From assembly GCF_001311135.1 (NCBI RefSeq), contig NZ_BBAG01000007.1, positions 23,264 to 87,263 on the forward strand: a DNA stretch of 64,000 nt. Reading direction: 5' to 3'. The translations under genes and the position numbers were made by a program. The DNA is from Secundilactobacillus paracollinoides DSM 15502 = JCM 11969. GTDB taxonomy: Bacteria; Bacillota; Bacilli; Lactobacillales; Lactobacillaceae. The notes beneath the pieces were generated by a model. The model did not search any database. It had not been told where the DNA came from and saw only the letters and a program-made list of their open reading frames with translations. This document shows positions 30,135-41,130 of this stretch, in pieces; positions within the stretch are counted from its first letter, which is position 1; every line of letters starts with the position of its first letter.

Positions 30135-32247
30135 TTACCCTTGCATCCCAAGCAGCGGTGTCAACGTATCCTGCGCAATCAGTGCCACATGGTGCGTAGC
30201 CCGTGAAATGGCGGTGTACAGACGGTGCCGTGCCAATGACGTTGCCGGATACTCAGCAGTGGTGGCATCTGGCAAAATCACGTTGCCAAACTCCAGCCCC
30301 TTAGCCAGGTCCAGCGGCAACACAACGAGACCGGTTGTTGGAAGTGGTTTGTCGGATGTTATCAGGGTCGGTGAGAACGCTTGTAGGCTTGCTGCGAGAG
30401 CCGTTGCAGTTTGTGCAGTGTTTGTTATGACTGCAGTCAAGCCTGGCAGGGCGGTAAAACTGGTCAGCTGATTTTGCAGTTGCGTCATTGTATCCTGACT
30501 GTTCTGAGTGACGGTAATTGCCGGAGCTGTTCCGTTATCTTGAACAGAGGTGGGCTGAATGACGGCTGCGTTATCAGCAAGTTGGCTAAACAGCGCGGTT
30601 ATTTCAGCGGTTGATCGGTAACTGGTCGTCAGGTCATATGTGACAACGGGGTGTTGCGGCGTGTTGAAAATCGAGCGCAGTGCGTCAAAGTTGGCCTTAT
30701 CTGATGTGATGGCTTGGTTCTCATCGCCAAGCATGATAAAACGCGCCTTGGAAAAGAAGTGGCGCAATACCATCAGCTGTACCTCTGAGTAGTCCTGAAC
30801 TTCGTCAATTAAAACGAGTTTTGCGCGCTGATTGCCATACCCCGTCAGAAATATCTTGAGCAGGAGCCAGGCCGCAACAGTTAAATGGTTGATGTGTAAT
30901 AAGCGTTTACCTAGGGCTTCGAAATTTAGCCATTGATAGGCTTTCGCGTTTTGACTTTTTGTAGACGCCCGTTGTTGCAGGTACTGAAGCGTTAACTGAT
31001 GAACTTGATCATCGGTCTGTGGATCAACGTGGTGACCAAAATAGTGTTCTTGTTGGGTAGGGGATAACGATAAAACGGTGTCCTGAGTTTGTTTATCAGT
31101 TGCTAACGTTCTGAGAAAGTCTTGGCACCGCAGCGCAATGACATCCTGAACAGCCTTTAATCGCTGCTGCCCCATTGGTAGGTGGTTGAACTGCTGATCA
31201 ATGGCGAGAATATCAGCGGTGTTAAGCGCAGTATTTCCTAGTAGTGTTACCGGCGAAACATCGCTCGGCGTTAATGTGACTTGATCCAGGTTGGCGATGA
31301 GCTGATCAAGTTGATTTCGCGACGTTGTTTCCGATTTAGCTAATGTGCTTGGCAAATCAGGGATATCTTCAATAAATTGATCCCATGTCAGACTAATCGG
31401 ATTTGTTTCGCCTAAGTTCGGCAGGACCGCACTAATATAGTGCTGAAAAGTCAGACTAGGGGTGAAGAAGTAAATGTCTTCTGGTGATAACGTTTCGCGG
31501 TGTTGGTAGAGCAGGTAAGCAACCCGCTGGAGCATCACGGAAGTTTTGCCACTGCCGGCGATCCCGTTAACCAGCATGACGGGATCATTTGGTGCTCTCA
31601 CAATGGCGTTTTGTGTCTTTTGAATTGTGGCGGTAATTGCGTCATGGTGGCATTATTATGGGCGGATAGGGTGTCGCGTAAAAGCGGATCTTCAATGGTA
31701 ATGGTGGTGTCAAAATAGGCGCGTAGGTTGTCATGATCAATGTCAAACTGCCGACGTCCGGTCAACACTGTCTGAATGATTTGGCCATTCGCTTCGTAGC
31801 TAGTTGGGCCGTTATCCTGCTGGTAATATGTCGCTGCAATGGGGGATCGCCAGTCTAAAACGAGCGGTTCGCCAGCATCGTCATCAACGCCAACAGTCCC
31901 GATATAGTAGGATTCTGGCTGCTCATCGGCGCTGAATTTCAAGTGACCTTTGCAAAATAAGGTTGCGTCAACAGTGTTGTAACCTTTGATAGTTGGCCGG
32001 TACTAATATCGTGGTTATGGTTAACGATATCGATTTCACGGTTAATGGCTTCAATATCAGCATAGGTTTCCATTGTTTTGATGTCCGTATCAAAGTTGAG
32101 GGTCAGTTCCTGATCCAGCTGCTCCTTGGTCGCAAAACCCTGTGTTTTGTTCGCAGTTAATTGAGCGTTAAGGGTGTCACGCATGTCTTCTAATTGGTGA
32201 TAGACCTTGGTAAGGTGTGCTTGTTCGGATGCAAAGATTGATGCCAT
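30135..32247 (-). pseudogene. Second HelD-like ATPase, frameshifted as sequenced
   Basis: Paralogue of the HelD at 18-20 kb, about 704 residues after repair. The N-terminal coiled-coil arm (MASIFASEQAHLTKVYHQLE) is followed by LVLDWRSPIAATYYQ, Walker A GIAGSGKTSV, Walker B LVLIDEVQDYSEVQ and the motif KGLEFGNVIL. Two single-base deletions are seen: near 31946 (AKV joined to HLKFSADE) and near 31640 (MT joined to AITATIQKTQ). It lacks some of the insert region of the first copy. The promoter TTGACA-16-TAAAAT on the minus strand overlaps a candidate MarR operator. Confidence 0.85.
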
Positions 32248-32307
32248 TTAATAACCCCCATTTTCTTAACAAGAAATATGCCGTGACAAAATTTGCCATG
32301 GAAGTTC

Positions 32308-32356
32308 ATTTTATCTTGATTCGTTCTGTTGTCAATACAATTGTTTTAATTACAAT
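32308..32356. promoter_or_regulatory. Back-to-back promoters with candidate MarR operator
   Basis: On the minus strand, TTGACA (32335-32330) and TAAAAT (32313-32308), spacer 16, would drive the second helD. On the plus strand, TTGTCA (32329-32334) and TACAAT (32351-32356), spacer 16, would drive the structured leader RNA. The operator-like ATTGTTTTAATTACAAT (32340-32356) lies within the plus-strand promoter and against the minus-strand -35 box. Confidence 0.55.
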
Positions 32357-32362
32357 ATCGGA

Positions 32363-32640
32363 TTGAAATATCAAATTGAAATCCTGATCAGTTTCGGTGG
32401 ATGGGTAGCTTAATGTGTCCAAGCTAGACTGGTCATTTCGCGACTTGCCAGATTTTGGCAACTAGGGGTGACACAAATCAGCGGGGGAGACCAACTTTTG
32501 GTACCCGTGCTAACATAAACGAACGACCAGTGGTACACTATTGGCGGGGAAGCACCAAATGCTTCAGGAGAGACAAAAAGATGGGCATAACGGTATTACA
32601 CTAGCGTCGTTTATTGAACGACTGTGAAGTAATACCTTTT
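32363..32640 (+). ncRNA. Candidate structured RNA ending in a terminator
   Basis: Between two coding genes lies a chain of short perfect hairpins: TAGCTT/AAGCTA (about 32406), TTGCCA/TGGCAA (about 32445) and GAAGCA/TGCTTC (about 32549). It ends in GGTATTAC/GTAATACC (32592-32636) with an inner GTCGTT/AACGAC and TTTT. A plus-strand promoter lies just upstream. It does not match the riboswitch classes I can recall. It may be a free small RNA or a leader that attenuates the exopolysaccharide operon. Confidence 0.45.
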
Positions 32641-32776
32641 CGTGTGTCCTAAAAATGAGGCGAAATTGAGGATAGCCTAATACTTGTATGAGTTTTAGAA
32701 ACGGATGATGGTCTTCTTTGAAGCGGTTCGATATACTAAAATTAATCATTAACCAACAAAAAGGTGGTATATGTAG

Positions 32777-33897
32777 ATGAAAAGATGGTCGTGGCTAATA
32801 GGTTTCATGCTTGGCGCGGTGTTACTGGTTGGCTGCACACGCCGGGTTACAGTAAAGGTCCCGACACAGTCTAACGCGAGTTTCATTGCCCAAACGCACT
32901 ACCATCGTCATGATGTGGAGCAGCGTGAATTAACAACGTTTGTCCAGAAACAGTTGCTGACTTCAAAGGGGCTCTACACGAATTATTTGACCTCGGCGAA
33001 CCAACGATCGCAGGCAACTGGGCATGAAATGCTAGTGGAGTCATCTGCCTCTGGCTAACCTATTTGGCACAAACAAAACAATCTAGTGCATTTCGACGTA
33101 GTTACAAGCAGACCCTGACCACGTTTGACCAGGGTGATCAGTTGAGCTATCGCTACGATCCGGCAACAAAAAAACGTGCAACCGTTAACGCCACACTGGA
33201 TGATCTGCGCGTGATTCGTGCCTTAGAAATCTATGCCGCTCAAACACATAGCCAGGCGTATGCCAAAAAAGCTGCGACTCGGTTTGCTTTGTTGAAAAAA
33301 CACAATTTAGCAAAGGGACGATTGGTCGATTTCTACGACGTTCACGCCCACCAAGCAAGCACAACCAGTTCGCTAGCTTATTATGATCTGTTGACACTGC
33401 GCTATTTTGAGTCGGTTTCCAAAACGCAGCGCCACTATTATCAAAAACAACTTGAGCTTGTTCAAGCCGGTTATTTGGGGAATGCTTTTCCACTGTACGC
33501 GGCAAGCTACGACTGGCAAAGCGGTGAGTATAGTAGTCAGCATCTGAATACATCAGAGGCGTTAGAAGTCCTGCTACATTTGGCTGAGGTGGGCAAGCTG
33601 CGGCAACAGTCTCTGGATTGGCTGGTCCAGCAAGTCCGGGCGCATAAACTCTATAACAGCTACACGATCGATGGCATTGTTGTGAACAAGGATCAGGCTG
33701 CCGCCAACTATGCGTTAGCAGCCTTGATTTTTGCAACGGTGCATGACCGCGAGATGTACCAAACAGCGATGCGGGCGGTCTGGGCCTCTCAAGTGGTGAC
33801 AAGACGCTCGCCAATTTATGGCGCGTTAGGCGATGCGACGACTAATCAAACGTATTCATTCAATAACCTAACGGCAGTGGTGGCAACGACTTATTAA
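32777..33897 (+). pseudogene. Lipoprotein glycoside hydrolase (family 8-like), frameshifted as sequenced
   Basis: First gene of an exopolysaccharide operon. The signal peptide ends in the lipobox LVGC, so the enzyme is anchored outside the cell. After repair of one missing G near 33047 the text reads HEMLVESSGLWLTYLAQ, which resembles the family 8 block with the acid glutamate. NATLDDLRVIRALEIY would carry the second acidic residue. Then follow alpha-barrel repeats such as YYDLLTLRYFE. The repaired length is about 374 residues. It probably trims or releases the polymer; by family and context it resembles the hydrolase of the Listeria pss system. Exact specificity is unknown. Confidence 0.72.
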
Positions 33898-33912
33898 AGA
33901 GGGGGTGACAAC

Positions 33913-35403
33913 ATGAAAACAGGGATTCAACGACAGGCAGTTCGGTTAAGTCAATGGCTATCGCCGGCCCTATTTGCCTGCTTATTTGCAGCTGTTGTCA
34001 CGATTCCATTACTCTTTTTGACGCCCATTCACGGCCTGGCGGATAACGGAGATTTTTACCGGGCAATGCTGAGCAATGGTATTTATCGCCTACCCTCTCA
34101 GCACAGTCAGTATCTGAGTTTTGTTATTCAAAAATTCGGGTTGATGCAGTACTTTAATGAAAACAACGTTGCGGTTTTTTCATCGCAAACATTGGTGGTA
34201 AAGCTGGCGGTTTTGTTAAACGAACTGTTCTATAGTCGCCACATCTTTGATATTCGGTTCCTTGCGGCAGTGTACGAAGGCTTTTTCCTCGGGGCAATCT
34301 ATTTGTTAACGAAGGCGCTTGTGCATCCCCACCGCAATATAAGCAGTTACATCATTGCTGCCCTTGTTGTCCTAATGTTTGCGGATGGGACGATGACGCT
34401 CTACTTTAATTCTTTCTTTGCCGAGCCAGGGATGCTGATTGCTGCCATGTACCTCTTTGCCGCGTTAATGGCCATCGTCCACAAGTGTTATCGGCATGAC
34501 TGGCCAATGATCGTCCTCTTTGTGGTCAGCACTGTCTTTTTGATTACGAACAAACAGCAAAATGCCCCCTTAGCACTCAGTTTTATCGTGGCAGGTGCTG
34601 GCCTGTTGTTCTTGCCAACGCTGAGTGCTCACCGACTGGCGATTATCGCGAGTCTGGTGCTTATCCTTGGGCTGGTGGCCTGACCTATAAGCTGATCAAT
34701 TCAGAATTCAGTACCGTCAATCAATATCAGGCACTCACTCATGGCGCGCTGATTGAAACAAGTGATCCCAGCCGAAAACTTGAGAAACAAGGGTTAAATG
34801 AAGCCTATGCGCTGATGCGTAATGAGAATTATTACCCCAAAACGTTTACGGCGGTTAAGCCTAGTGATCCCAATATTCAAAAACAGTTGTTGAACAAGTA
34901 CGGCACCGGGTGTTGATTCGCTATTATGCGGAGAATCCGAAACAATTTGCACAATTAATGGACCTTGCCGCAAAAGACGTTATGCAAACAAGGGTCAGTG
35001 CTGTCGGTGACTTTGCCCGTGGGTCCGGCAAAAAGCCGGTGCCCAGTCGACTTTTTTTACTGGATATAGCAGGTTCATGTCAAACTACTTTCCAGGCAGG
35101 TACGCGTTTGATTGCTTGTTGGCAGTCGCGTTTATAGCAATCTACAGTGTTTCAGCATGGTTGGATTATAGAGCCAAGCGCACTGGTGGTTTGATCCGTT
35201 TCTTTCTTGTTACGGGACTGATGACTGTTTGTGTGTTTGTACCGATTATTTCCATTATTGGTGACGGGGACGCGGACCTAGCGAAGCATTTATTTATGGT
35301 GCCTGTCTGCTACAACCTGACCTTTATTCTCTTTGTTTCGGATGTTTTGAATAAACGGTTGTGGCTGGCGAATGACAGCGAGGAGACTACTGATGATGCG
35401 TAG
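33913..35403 (+). pseudogene. Polytopic membrane glycan-synthesis protein (WsfD-like), frameshifted as sequenced
   Basis: Large membrane protein with ten or more hydrophobic segments. The first outside loop has HGLADNGDFYRAMLSNGIY, with an Asp-Asn-Gly-Asp cluster typical of GT-C-type or WsfD hexose transferases. Three single-base deletions (near 34679, 34909 and 35039) split it into several frames, and a restored reading gives about 497 residues. It starts after GAGGGGGTGACAAC, 15 bp from the hydrolase. A role in adding a side-chain sugar to the polymer is inferred from its family and operon. Confidence 0.65.
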
Positions 35404-36945
35404 ACATGGGCTGATTCATATTATGATTATTTTGGCGGGTGCCATTCTCTGTGGCCTTAATTTGATGCCGGAATCGTTAACCCATGCAAGCTCCCAGCGT
35501 GTTTTGATCGTGTATGATGCGCAAAATACAGGTGACGGCGGCGCTAAAAGAATCGACGTGCTGCAACGCAGTTTGACGTCACTTGACCTGCACGTTAAAA
35601 CAGTCGCACAAAGTGATTATCAACAAGGAATGTTGTCCCAAGGCCATTATAGCGGTGTCATTACGGTTATAAATTGGCCAGCAGTGGGCATCACGAACAA
35701 ACGCTTTTTAGCTGATCGTCAGGCCTATCATGGAATAAAACTGCACATTGGCGGTGATCTAACACAACAAGAAGCGACAGCGATGGGGGCTAAACGGGTT
35801 ATCCGATATCAACAGCAACTTACACTGAAAACCACTGGTGACAGTACTAGCTTACCTTTTTTAAAGACAATTACACTGCTCACACATTTGCCAAGTCATG
35901 TACACCAGTACGGCCATCTCGTGACGCAATCTGGCACTGAAAATGGTCATGCGTATGGTGTAACGTCAAACCAAAATGGGTACCTCCCGTTTTTGGTCAC
36001 CAGTGGGGATGGCCTGATTACTGCCCAGCGCCTATTAGCTGATTTGTTCAGCCAATCAGCGTCGCATCACCCGCTGCTGACAATCACGAAGGTGACCCCA
36101 TACAGTGACTTATCACGGCTCGTTCAGCTTAGCCGCTACCTTAACCGACACCATATTCGGTTCGCAGTGAGTGCTGTTTCAGTCGCTGAAAATGCTGAAC
36201 TCGCTGCATATCGGCAGTATACAAAGCGGTTGCGGCAAGTAGAATTAAATGGTGGTGTCATTTTTCTACAGACACCGAAGATTGGCGGGGCCTCCGCTGC
36301 CAGTGGGAACAAGTTGAACCAACTCATGACCGGAGAGTTAGTGGATCTGGCAAACCAGGCCGTCTTTCCGGTTGGCATTAGCAGCGCAGGGTATTGGAAT
36401 CAGGATATTGTTTTAAGAAAAAATGCCCTTTCGAAGGCGTCGAGTTGGGTATTGTTGCCTAACAAAGCGCCAACCTATTTGAAACAGGATAATAACGCGG
36501 CGGTTGCTAAGACAACATACATGGCCATGCCATTCCATTCAGTTGCCCACCAACCGTTGACTAACCTCCCGCTAGCAACGGCCTTAACGATAAACACACC
36601 TGATTCAAGAAAACGAGTCAGGATAATTGAACAACAGGTCACCCAAACCCATTTTCACTGGGCTGATCTACAGACGAATGGGTTTCAGGGCACCATTCAT
36701 GTTGGCACCACAGCGTTAGCTTACAAGAACGGGCATTATTATTTGAATGGTCATCGACAACGGGTGACTCATAACGTGGCGTCACCGTACAAAACACCCA
36801 AACCGGTGGCGACACAACCGCTATTTAAACGTTTTTTTAAAGTGCAAGGGTGCTTTTAAACATCTTCTTTGCGGTTGTTTTGATTGCACTGATTGGATTT
36901 ATCATTGTTGGCAGACGCATTTACTGGCGTCGATTTAGGCGTTAA
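35393..36945 (+). pseudogene. Secreted DUF2334-like polysaccharide deacetylase relative, frameshifted as sequenced
   Basis: An N-terminal membrane anchor (IHIMIILAGAILCGL) is followed by an extracellular domain. Residues near 225-290, TKVTPYSDLSRLVQLSRYLNRHHIRFAVSAV, resemble the DUF2334 deacetylase start, but the usual metal-binding Asp (EDV) is replaced by TKV. A C-terminal helix (LIALIGFIIVGRRIYW) is recovered when one G is restored in a G-run near 36849. It overlaps the previous gene by 11 bp. The start at 35393 is chosen for CGAGGAG. Deacetylation of an amino-sugar polymer is possible, but catalysis is doubtful. Confidence 0.6.
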
Positions 36946-36960
36946 CGAAGGAGGACTAAG

Positions 36961-38213
36961 GTGGCAATTCTTGATAGTTTATTAATGGTCGCGGTGGTAT
37001 CGATATGGGGTATCCTGGTGATCAACTTAGTGTTAACGCTTGCCGGTTATACCTGGTATTTGCGGCACGTTAAACGGCCTGAACCAGAGCTGCCAGAAAT
37101 ACCGCCATTTGTTTCGATTCTCGTTCCGGCGCATAACGAGGAGATCGTTATCGTTAAAACGGTGCTTTCCCTTCTTAGTTTTGATTATCCACACGACCGT
37201 TATGAAGTGATCATCATTAATGATAATTCTAGTGATCATTCTGCTGATAAATTGGCAGCCCTGCAACACGAATTTACAACTGACCGATTAAAGGTCATCA
37301 ATACCGATAGTGTCACGGGCGGTAAAGGAAAATCCAACGCCCTTAACATTGGATTGAAACAAGCACGCGGATCCATCATTTCCGTTTATGATGCGGACAA
37401 CACACCGGAAGCGCCGGCACTGCGAATCTTGGTTGCTGAACTCTTAGCCAATGACCGTCAGGCCGCTGTTATCGGTAAGTTTCGAACCCGAAATAAGAAC
37501 GCCTCATTGTTGACCCGTTTTATTAACATCGAAACGCTGTCCTTTCAATGGATGGCCCAGGCTGGCCGACAACAACTCTTTCATCTATGCACGATCCTGG
37601 AACAAACTACGTGATCCGCCGAGATATTTTGGAAAAAGTTGGGCAGTGGGATGTAAAAGCACTGGCCGAGGACACAGAAATCAGCTTTCGAATCTATCGG
37701 ATGGGCTATCGAATCGGCTTTCAACCTTTAGCAGTCACTTGGGAACAGGAGCCGCAGACGCTTGACGTGTGGTTCCATCAGCGGACGCGGTGGGTTAAGG
37801 GCAACATCTACGTCATTTTAAAGAACGGCAAACTGCTCTTTAAAAAGGAGGGCCGACCAATTCGATTTGACTTGCTTTACTATCTGGCTGTCTACTTCAT
37901 GCTGATGATGTCTTTGATCCTTTCAGATACAGTTTTTGTGCTGTCAGTAGCTGGCATCGTGCATTCAAATCTTCAGGGATTCAGTAACGGACTGTGGCTG
38001 TTCGCCGTCGTGATGTTTATCGTCAGTACCTTTTTGACGATTACCACGGAACGGGGCGAGTTGACCTTCAGTAATTTGTGTTTAATTGTTTTGATGTATT
38101 TAGTCTATAGTCAAATGTGGCTGGCAGTGGCCGCCTACGGAATGGTGGGGTATATTCGTGAACAAGTCTTTCATCAACAAGCAAAATGGTATAAAACCAA
38201 ACGTTATCAGTAG
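36961..38213 (+). pseudogene. Processive family 2 glycosyltransferase, frameshifted as sequenced
   Basis: Membrane polymerase of the cellulose/PNAG synthase type. The catalytic signature is complete: DNSSD near residue 87, DAD near 145, AEDTE near 235 and QRTRW near 273, flanked by membrane segments at both ends. One missing C near 37597 (ATCCTGG for ATCCCTGG) separates LFHLCTI from PGTNYVIRRDIL. GTG start after AAGGAGG; the repaired length is about 418 residues. It probably builds and extrudes the main chain, with the BcsB-like and GGDEF proteins next to it as partners. The sugar is not determinable from sequence. Confidence 0.85.
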
Positions 38214-40284
38214 CGGCCTAGTGGTTCTTGGCCTCCTGGTCGTTGTGATCAGCGCGCTGGTCATTCCCCGTGACGTCAAGGCCGCGTCAACGCAGACGTA
38301 CACGGACCAATTTCAAAATGCAACAACGACGCTTTCAGGGACGTCAGTTACGGCATCAATGTATTTCTCAAAAGAATCCTATTGGGATGTAAAAAACGCG
38401 ACGTTTAATTTGGTTTACCAAGCCTCCCAGCTTACTAACCAACAAACTTCTTCAATTACTGTGGCAGTGAACGGCGTTAAGATAGTGTCATTTCGGCCAA
38501 AAACTGGCACCGGTACGCAGACCAAGGCAATTTCAATACCGACGAAATTGCTGTCGGCTGACAATCAGTTAACGGTGAGTGGTCAAATTGAAACGCAAAA
38601 AAAGGGACAAGCTGCGCAGGTCACCCAAACGCCGGCTAATTGGCTGACTATAACGGATGCGGCCAATGTGACATTTCAGTATCAATTAACTCAAGCCAAG
38701 AATACAGTAGCGTCATTTTATAGTCACTATATCGGCGATGACACCGTCAATCAGCAACACGATTATTTAGTCACAGCGGACCAACCCAGTTCGGCTGAAT
38801 TGACGGCCAGTATGCTGGCGTTATCGGGAACATCGCGCCCAATTTCGACGCAAACGAATCAAGTTCAGTTTGAGAATTGGTCTAATTTGAAGACCGCTAA
38901 CGGAGATTATGTAATGGTGGTGGCAACCTATAATCATTTACCAGCAGTTTTAAAACGCACGATTTCAAAAAATAAGATTGCGCATCATGCGGTTATTCAG
39001 ACAATGACGACAAAGGGTCAACATTACCTGATTGTGACTGCCAAAAACGCCAAGTTGTTGACACGTGCCGGACGATTTGTCGCAAATCAAGCACTAATGA
39101 CTGAAAGCCAGCAGCCGACAGTTATGGTGGCAGGTAACACGAATACTGCAACTGCTGCAGGGCATCTTAACGCTGAACAATATTCACTAACGGATAAGGC
39201 CGTTCAGTTTTCTGGAACGGGTCACCACGAGAGCAGTTACTACGTTTCGCTGCCAAACGACCGGACGAATGCTGATGGGTCAACCATTACTCTGAATATG
39301 CGATATAGCGATAACCTGGACTTTAAACGGTCCTTAGTCACAGTTTCGGTAAACGACACGGTGACTGGCAGCCACCGGCTTGTTCTGGGTCATCTAAATG
39401 GCGACCGGCTTGAATTTAACGTGCCGCGAGGAACCGCACTTGGCAGTAGTTTCGTGGTGACCGTTGCGATGGACCTTGCAGTTAAGGACGCAACTCAGAC
39501 AACCGATGGGGACACACCATGGGCAGTAATCGAACCGTCCTCAAAAATGAAGGTCAAGTCACAAAAATCAAATGACCTGCTGCTCACAAATTATCCCACG
39601 CTGTTTATGAAAAATGAGACTTTTCATCAGTTAGCTGTTATTGTGCCCAAAACGTTGACCGCTTCCGATTATCAGACGCTAGGCAACCTCTTTAATCTCA
39701 TGGGCAGCTATGCAAAATTCAATACTGGAAGCTTAACTTTCTATCATCATCCAAGCCAGAAAGTGCTGAAAGAAAGCAACGTGATTGCCATTGGTACACC
39801 CAGACAGAATCCGCTGATCAAACGCCTTAATCCAAAACTCTATTTTAAATATAACCAAGCGGACACCCATTTCGTTTCAAATGAAAAGTTAAGCTTGACG
39901 CCGCAATATGGTCATACGATTGGGACAGATCAACTGTTACGGTCACCGTATAACGCCAAACGCGGGTTGTTGGTCGTCACCGGCGCGACTCCTGAGGCCA
40001 CGTATCTCGCATCAACTCAGCTTAATACGGCGTCGACCATCCAGCAATATACTGGGGATGCGATCCTGGTCGATACAGATAATCAGCACATGGGGTATCG
40101 GTTTAAGAAAAACAAAGCCATCGATGAATCGTTGACGGTCAAGCGGAATTTAAACGACAATATGCAGTTGCTACTGTACCTGGGTGCAGCTTTGGTCGTT
40201 ATTGCGGTTATTGGTGTTGCCATTATCTTAGTTCTGAAAAAACAGGGGCTGCTCAAGCGAGGGGGTCAAACAAATGACAAGTAA
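38158..40284 (+). CDS. BcsB-like exopolysaccharide synthase accessory protein
   Basis: Large extracellular protein, 708 residues: an N-terminal signal/anchor (about 18-42), repeated beta-rich domains resembling the cellulose synthase regulatory subunit BcsB, and one C-terminal membrane helix (about 670-693) followed by a basic tail. It starts with a GTG inside the 3' end of the glycosyltransferase gene (56-bp overlap) after GGTGGGG, and overlaps the next start by 11 bp. It would guide the polymer across the membrane surface. Intact, the only unbroken gene in this operon. Confidence 0.75.
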   Translation: MNKSFINKQNGIKPNVISSGLVVLGLLVVVISALVIPRDVKAASTQTYTDQFQNATTTLSGTSVTASMYFSKESYWDVKNATFNLVYQASQLTNQQTSSITVAVNGVKIVSFRPKTGTGTQTKAISIPTKLLSADNQLTVSGQIETQKKGQAAQVTQTPANWLTITDAANVTFQYQLTQAKNTVASFYSHYIGDDTVNQQHDYLVTADQPSSAELTASMLALSGTSRPISTQTNQVQFENWSNLKTANGDYVMVVATYNHLPAVLKRTISKNKIAHHAVIQTMTTKGQHYLIVTAKNAKLLTRAGRFVANQALMTESQQPTVMVAGNTNTATAAGHLNAEQYSLTDKAVQFSGTGHHESSYYVSLPNDRTNADGSTITLNMRYSDNLDFKRSLVTVSVNDTVTGSHRLVLGHLNGDRLEFNVPRGTALGSSFVVTVAMDLAVKDATQTTDGDTPWAVIEPSSKMKVKSQKSNDLLLTNYPTLFMKNETFHQLAVIVPKTLTASDYQTLGNLFNLMGSYAKFNTGSLTFYHHPSQKVLKESNVIAIGTPRQNPLIKRLNPKLYFKYNQADTHFVSNEKLSLTPQYGHTIGTDQLLRSPYNAKRGLLVVTGATPEATYLASTQLNTASTIQQYTGDAILVDTDNQHMGYRFKKNKAIDESLTVKRNLNDNMQLLLYLGAALVVIAVIGVAIILVLKKQGLLKRGGQTNDK

Positions 40285-41130
40285 GCATCAAAACGCAAAC
40301 CTCTACATTGATGTCTGCTGGTTACTTTTCTTGGCAGCATTTGCCGGTACAGCCATTTTGATGGCACTCTCCGGTCACCTGATTTTGAACACCATTTACC
40401 TGTTTTGCACGGTTGTTTTACTGCTGATGACGTACTTTTGGGGCTGATAACAGGTTTAGTGGCTAACCTCCTATTTATTGCGGTTCAGGTCGTCATTGTG
40501 TTATATCAGTACCTACAACAAACACAAGATATTCCTTGGCCGCTCCTATTCTGGATGGTGCAGCCAATATTATTGAGCGTCATTCTCTATTTTTTGACTG
40601 TGAATCAGACCTATTTACAACAGCAGAATCGTGATCTTCAAACGGCCTTGGTTGAGCGAGGGGCCTTTGATACGCAAACCAATTTGCGGACTCGGGTTGC
40701 TTATCAAGAGGATGCCCAGGTATTTATTGAGACTAATCGCCGGTTCAACTTGCCGGTGGCGACGTTAGTCATTAAGATTCGCTATTACAATGATCTACGC
40801 CGAATGATGTCCTCAGACCAGTTAACAGAATTGTTGCAATTGGCATCGGCCACCATCAAAAAAATTACCCGTGAAAATGATATTACCTATCTATTAGACC
40901 GGGACGACCCGACATGGGCAATCTTGATCTATGCGGACACGGATGGCGCTAGGGTAGCGACTGGTCGCATTAAAGACGGGTTTGATAAAACCGTCCAGCA
41001 AAACCCAGACTTGGCGAATCTAGCATTGACCTTAGTCGTCGGAGTGGCAACCTGGGATCCAGAAACCATGAAAACACCGTCTGATTTTATGAATGCTGGG
41101 TTGAGGGAGACGGAGTATGACGTGTCGTAG
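40274..41130 (+). pseudogene. Membrane protein with degenerate GGDEF domain (probable c-di-GMP receptor), frameshifted as sequenced
   Basis: Membrane segments occupy the first 110 residues, then a GGDEF-fold domain follows. The catalytic GGDEF is replaced by DRDDP, so cyclase activity is unlikely. The allosteric I-site RxxD is kept as REND, exactly five residues before it, as in c-di-GMP-binding receptors. One missing G in a G-run near 40441 splits the membrane region. The ATG at 40274 follows GAGGGGG. Last gene of the exopolysaccharide operon; in Listeria, a similar receptor (PssE) activates the polymerase. The TAG stop abuts a hairpin repeat. Confidence 0.75.

Noticed and set aside
32500..32580. 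Cobalamin or ykkC-type riboswitch
   Set aside because: A few matching letters (GGGAAGCACC, CAGGAGAGAC) but the conserved order and core of these classes are absent.
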